Shown here: positions 4,155-7,340 of the stretch, in pieces
Layout of the letters: each line of letters starts with the position of its first letter
Position numbering within the stretch: the stretch's first letter is position 1
NCBI GenBank assembly: GCA_018725275.1
Contig: QLUC01000079.1
Span: forward strand, 1-7,340
DNA length: 7,340 bases
Reading direction: 5' to 3'
From: Bacillota bacterium
GTDB lineage: Bacteria > Bacillota > UBA994
Program-made: the position numbers and the translations under genes
The notes under the pieces: model-generated
What the model saw: only the letters and a program-made list of their open reading frames with translations
What the model was told of the DNA's origin: nothing
Databases searched by the model: none

Positions 4155-6010
4155 TGGCGCACCACCATGACGGGGCTCCTGCCGCGGACTACCGGGCCGC
4201 TAGGGGCCTCTTGATGTTCCAAAACGGCCTCCGCATTGAGGATGACCAGCGCCGAGTGTAGCTTCCGGCCGGCAGCGGTGATTACCTCTTTGTCGAACTT
4301 CACCAAGGGCTGACCCTCTTGCACCGCCTCTCCTGCTCGACATAGTACCTCAAAGCCATGCCCCTGCAAGCTGACCGTATCCAGCCCCAAATGGAGCAGT
4401 ATTTCGAGCCCGGCCGGGGTCTTCAGCACCACCGCATGCCCACCCGGAAAGACCTTAGCTACGACAGCCGTCGTAGGCGCGACTAAGGAGTTGCCGCTAG
4501 GCAATATCCCCACTCCTATGCCCAACATGTTCTTCGCAAAAACCTCGTCCGGAAACTCATCGAGGGGGATGATCTCGCCGTCAAGTGGCGCAACTAAGGT
4601 CAACAGTTGCGCTTTGTTTGCTTCTTCGGCCATACATTCGCGAATTTGCTCACTGCCGGTGCCCAGAACTATTTGCACATTATGGGCGTCGGTGCGGGTG
4701 ATGCCGGACGCAGGCAAGGCCATCAGTTTAACCTCATCCAACCGGGCCGGATTTAGCATCTTAATGCGCAGACGGCTCATACAAGCGGCTACATCGAGCA
4801 CATTGGTCAAACCACCAATCGCCGCTATGACCCGAGTTGCCAATAGTGCCTCCCCTGCCCGACCACTGGCGAGAGTCTGGTCCTTGGTCTCCAGCACATC
4901 ACGACCGGGGGTCGGGTAATTGAATTTACGGATGAGAAACCGAAAGGTGAAATAGTAAATCACCGCAAAAAGCGCCCCCAGCGGAAAGACTAGCCAAGGG
5001 TTAGCCGCCGGCCCGAGGTTGATAAAGAACATGGGCAAGGCATAGCCATAGTGGCGGATCCCTAACCAGTAGGCCGCCAGTAGTGCGCTGCCGGTCAAAA
5101 GCGCGTGCACGACAAAGAGGAGCGGAGCGGTAAAGATGAAGACGAACTCGACTGGTTCAGTGATGCCAACCATGATGGAGGTTAATGCCGCAGTGAGCAT
5201 TAGCCCGGCCACTTGGGTGCGGTTTTCGGCACGGGCCTCGTGCACCATGGCCAAGGCCGCAGCCGGAAGGGCAAAGAGCTTGGTGACAAAGAGCCCCCCG
5301 GTGAAAAAGCCGGCGGTGGGGTCCCCGGCCATGAAACGCGCGACCTCACCGGTGACCAGTTGGCCCGCCGTTGTCACATAGGTGCCGAACACATGCTCAA
5401 TCAAGTTGGCCAAAATATGGTGCAAACCGGTGGGAATGAGCAGGCGATTGAGCACCCCGTAAGTAAAAATTCCATAACCACCGGTGGCGAATATCCAGTC
5501 GCCCAGAGAAAGAATTACTCTGTTAACCGGGGGCCACGCGTAGCCGAGGGCTAGGCCTATGACTACACTGGCTACCGCTGTGACCAACACGACAAAACGT
5601 TTGCCGGAGAAGAACCCTAGGTATTCCGGCAAGCGCACGCCGCGATAACGGTAGTAGAGGAAGGCGGTGTAGCCACCCACCATGATGCCCCCGAGGACGC
5701 TCATCTCGTTCGGGATGACCCGACCGCCCTCAATCACAATCCCGGGACTCACGGCGAGCATGACGGCGACCAAGACCACATGGCCCAGTGCCGCCGCAAA
5801 AGCGGCCATGCCGTCATAGTTGGTGAACCCCATGGCTACCCCCATGGCGAACATAAGCGGCAGGTATTCAATAATTATGGCGGCTCCGGCGGCCCCCAAG
5901 AACTCCGGCCCAAACCTACCCGCTGCCAAGAGCACTGCCCCCACCGGAAGAACCACTATTGGCACCATGAGCGCCCGCGCTGTGCGCTGCATGACTTCGC
6001 GCCACTTCAT
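4151..6010 (-). CDS. PTS sugar permease, fused EIICBA of the glucose/N-acetylglucosamine type
   Basis: This membrane protein takes phosphate from HPr and imports a sugar as its phosphate. Numbered from the ATG it has 619 residues in the order C-B-A, like E. coli NagE (about 648). EIIC (about 1-370) has many hydrophobic helices and NagE-like landmarks: LPEYLGFFSGKRFV, GYAWPPVNR, NRLLIPTGLHHIL, FMAGDPTAGFF, GITEPVEFVF and FNYPTPGRD. EIIB (about 385-460) has the phosphocysteine C410 in CMSRLRI (usually CxTRLR). EIIA (about 470-600) has both histidines, H525 (GHAVVL) and H540 in LLHLGLDTV; H540 is the phospho-acceptor. No domain is broken. An AGGGGG at 6020-6025 stands 9 nt before the ATG and 6 nt before an in-frame TTG at 6013, which is equally possible as start. 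The upstream GH4 gene (76-bp gap) points to a glycoside substrate rather than free GlcNAc or glucose. It converges with the nitroreductase. Confidence 0.93.
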   Translation of the reverse strand: MKWREVMQRTARALMVPIVVLPVGAVLLAAGRFGPEFLGAAGAAIIIEYLPLMFAMGVAMGFTNYDGMAAFAAALGHVVLVAVMLAVSPGIVIEGGRVIPNEMSVLGGIMVGGYTAFLYYRYRGVRLPEYLGFFSGKRFVVLVTAVASVVIGLALGYAWPPVNRVILSLGDWIFATGGYGIFTYGVLNRLLIPTGLHHILANLIEHVFGTYVTTAGQLVTGEVARFMAGDPTAGFFTGGLFVTKLFALPAAALAMVHEARAENRTQVAGLMLTAALTSIMVGITEPVEFVFIFTAPLLFVVHALLTGSALLAAYWLGIRHYGYALPMFFINLGPAANPWLVFPLGALFAVIYYFTFRFLIRKFNYPTPGRDVLETKDQTLASGRAGEALLATRVIAAIGGLTNVLDVAACMSRLRIKMLNPARLDEVKLMALPASGITRTDAHNVQIVLGTGSEQIRECMAEEANKAQLLTLVAPLDGEIIPLDEFPDEVFAKNMLGIGVGILPSGNSLVAPTTAVVAKVFPGGHAVVLKTPAGLEILLHLGLDTVSLQGHGFEVLCRAGEAVQEGQPLVKFDKEVITAAGRKLHSALVILNAEAVLEHQEAPSGPVVRGRSPVMVVRH

Positions 6011-6086
6011 CAATGTGCACCCCCTCGTATATTAGCTGCACCTCTAACTTGCGAAAACAAAAAGACACGTCCCCGGCGTTTGTGGG
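6011..6086 (-). other. GH4-PTS intercistronic spacer with a possible repeat fragment
   Basis: This spacer between two co-directional genes shows no clear promoter or catabolite-repression (cre) operator. On the minus strand it contains GGGGACGTGTC followed by TTTTTGTTTT (within 6054-6075). The G-run plus short dyad plus T-rich tail could be a weak attenuator, but the dyad is too short for a good terminator. The words also resemble dispersed GGGAC...GTGTC-type REP repeats that I recall from anaerobic Firmicutes genomes; that link is memory-based and unproven. Confidence 0.3.
6020..6025 (-). promoter_or_regulatory. RBS of the PTS gene
   Basis: On the minus strand AGGGGG precedes adjacent TTG (6013) and ATG (6010) codons at 6 and 9 nt. 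The acetyltransferase RBS, also a G-run, uses 6 nt, so the TTG cannot be excluded; the two choices differ by one residue. Confidence 0.6.
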
Positions 6087-7340
6087 TTAGTGGAGCACGA
6101 TTTGTCCGGCGTGGGCGGCGATATAGGCGTCGAGTATTTGTTGGGCGATGTCTAAGGAGGGTACTAAAGGATTGAGGTTGAGGGCCAACAAGGCCTTCCG
6201 GTAGTTCTTTTCTAGGGCGGCTTCGATGGTCAGGGCCTCGTAGGCGGCGACCACTTGCATTAGGCCGAGCATGTCGAGAGTGGGAGCCTCCACCGGCAGC
6301 GGGCGAGCCCCCCTACTGTCGACGATGCAGGGCACCTCGACACAGGCATCAGGCGCCATGCCCGGCACCGTGCCCTTACTTAACACATTAACTATGTACT
6401 CCTCACCTTTATCATTGTGGATACTGCTCAAAATGTTGACCATGAGCTCGGAGTGCCAGGCGCCGCCGCGGCTCTTCCAAAGCCCCGCATCGTCCCCCGC
6501 GGCCACTTCCGCAAAGTGTGCAAGCAAGACACGCTCGATACCTTGCACCACTTCGCCCCGAGTTTGCTCGGCCTCCTGTTGTTTAGCTAGGCATTCACGC
6601 TTCAGGTAGTAGTACTGCAAGTAGGGAGAAGGTATAACACCGAGCCTGTTGTACAACTGAAGCATCATCTTGGTCTCCGTAACGGTTTTTTCATCGTCCG
6701 TGGGCAGGAGGGAGATGATATCCTTGGTCTTGACTAGTTGGTGAATTAAGGGAGTAATATCCTTGCCTTCGACAAAGACGCGGCGGAACCACCCCAGGTG
6801 ATTAAGCCCCACATAGTCCAGCTTGACCCTACTGCGCTTGACCTGTAACGCATCCGCCAAAAAATACTGAATGCCAATAGGTACGTCACAAATGCTAATG
6901 GCCTTAAGCTTAGTGTGTTTTGCCAAAAGGGCGGCCACCATGCCCGAGGGGTTAGCATAATTTATGAGCCAGGCTTCCGGGGCATGGCGCTCTATGTCGC
7001 GGGCTATGTCGAGCATGACGGGCAAAGTTCGTAGTGCCATGGCAAAACCACCGGGACCGACCGTCTCTTGCCCGATGACGTCGTAACGCAAGGGGATTTT
7101 CTCGTCGAGAACCCTCCCCGCGAGTCCTCCCACCCTTATTTGACACAAGATGAAAGAACTGCCCAAAATAGCCTCCACCCGATCCACCGTCGTACTCACC
7201 ACAATTTTCGGGTCGACAGAGCGGAGCATCTTGGCCGTCAGAGCACCCACAATTTTAAGCTTTTCTGGGTCGATGTCCATGAGGCAAATTTCTGTCCAAG
7301 GCACCTCATGGCGTATTTTTACTAAGCCCTCGATCAAGCC
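6087..7340 (-). CDS. family GH4 6-phospho-glycosidase, 5' end cut by the window
   Basis: GH4 enzymes hydrolyse 6-phospho-glycosides by an NAD+ and Mn2+ dependent oxidation-elimination mechanism, in the cytoplasm, usually after PTS uptake. 417 codons are visible; family members have about 415-450 residues. The frame continues past the window edge without a start: the first visible residues, GLIEGL, correspond to the region just after the N-terminal NAD-binding glycine loop, so roughly 20-30 residues are missing. Counting from the first visible residue, motifs are LINYANPSG (126-133), C151-D-V-P-I-G (metal-ligand Cys), GLNHLGW with H181 as second metal ligand, PSPYLQYYYL (238-246, holding the likely base Tyr), RGGAWHSE (291-298) and VEVPCIV (334-340). 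Asp after the metal Cys is typical of 6-phospho-alpha-glucosidases (GlvA), whereas GLNHL and the 185-340 layout are closer to 6-phospho-beta-glucosidases (BglT), so the anomer is undecided. It is the first gene of a pair with the PTS permease. Confidence 0.92.
   Translation of the reverse strand, partial: GLIEGLVKIRHEVPWTEICLMDIDPEKLKIVGALTAKMLRSVDPKIVVSTTVDRVEAILGSSFILCQIRVGGLAGRVLDEKIPLRYDVIGQETVGPGGFAMALRTLPVMLDIARDIERHAPEAWLINYANPSGMVAALLAKHTKLKAISICDVPIGIQYFLADALQVKRSRVKLDYVGLNHLGWFRRVFVEGKDITPLIHQLVKTKDIISLLPTDDEKTVTETKMMLQLYNRLGVIPSPYLQYYYLKRECLAKQQEAEQTRGEVVQGIERVLLAHFAEVAAGDDAGLWKSRGGAWHSELMVNILSSIHNDKGEEYIVNVLSKGTVPGMAPDACVEVPCIVDSRGARPLPVEAPTLDMLGLMQVVAAYEALTIEAALEKNYRKALLALNLNPLVPSLDIAQQILDAYIAAHAGQIVLH

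Noticed and set aside
5780..6175. 131-codon plus-strand frame across the PTS start and spacer
   Set aside because: It is antisense to the PTS and GH4 genes, rich in Arg/Cys/His with no recognisable domain, and is a shadow of the coding strand.
7335..7337. TTG as start of the GH4 gene
   Set aside because: The frame stays open to the window edge and the N-terminal NAD-binding loop would be missing, so the true start lies beyond 7340.
1..7340. Unusual density of CTAG tetranucleotides
   Set aside because: By eye the count is about what random sequence of this length would give; it is only notable against genomes that avoid CTAG and proves nothing alone.

Overview
The window looks like a piece of a Bacillota (Firmicutes) chromosome of moderate GC content. 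The signs are strong purine-rich Shine-Dalgarno sequences at an even 6-7 nt spacing, frequent TTG/GTG starts (pepT, the PhzF-like gene and the nitroreductase), a three-domain PTS permease of the glucose superfamily, and a Firmicutes-like peptidase T. No IS element, phage gene, CRISPR array, tRNA or rRNA is visible. The gene content is metabolic, and the genes are packed very tightly.

Layout: 1-488 has no gene but is rich in potential RNA structure. It holds an 18-bp imperfect inverted repeat (61-83 with 179-196) followed by a T-run, then a second cluster of nested hairpins (about 251-374). A TATAAT promoter box (442-447) and an RBS lead into a GNAT acetyltransferase (489-1346, +). Its 3' end overlaps by 17 bp the end of a convergent pepT (1330-2577, -). 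pepT and a PhzF-family gene (2678-3562, +) diverge from a 100-bp spacer containing a perfect 10-bp palindrome. The PhzF-like gene is followed after 13 bp by a nitroreductase (3576-4154, +). The nitroreductase and the convergent PTS gene end on the same CTAG tetranucleotide (4151-4154). The PTS gene (4151-6010, -) lies downstream of a family-GH4 6-phospho-glycosidase (6087-7340, -), which runs off the right edge and lacks its N-terminal NAD-binding loop.

How they work together: the minus-strand GH4-PTS pair is a self-consistent sugar module. The EIICBA permease would import and phosphorylate a sugar, and the GH4 enzyme would cleave the resulting 6-phospho-glycoside in the cytoplasm. The permease resembles the GlcNAc/glucose type (NagE-like), whereas its partner is a glycosidase, so the substrate is not obvious. 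The GH4 signatures are mixed: Cys-Asp as in 6-phospho-alpha-glucosidases, but GLNHL and an overall layout closer to the 6-phospho-beta-glucosidases. PepT is a housekeeping tripeptidase. The PhzF-like isomerase/epimerase and the nitroreductase look co-transcribed, but their substrates cannot be read from the sequence.

The strongest candidate for something undescribed is the structured non-coding region at the left edge. I could not match it to a known riboswitch, 6S, SRP, tmRNA, RNase P, T-box or tRNA signature, and no search could be run. The rest of the window is ordinary, with a few details worth checking.
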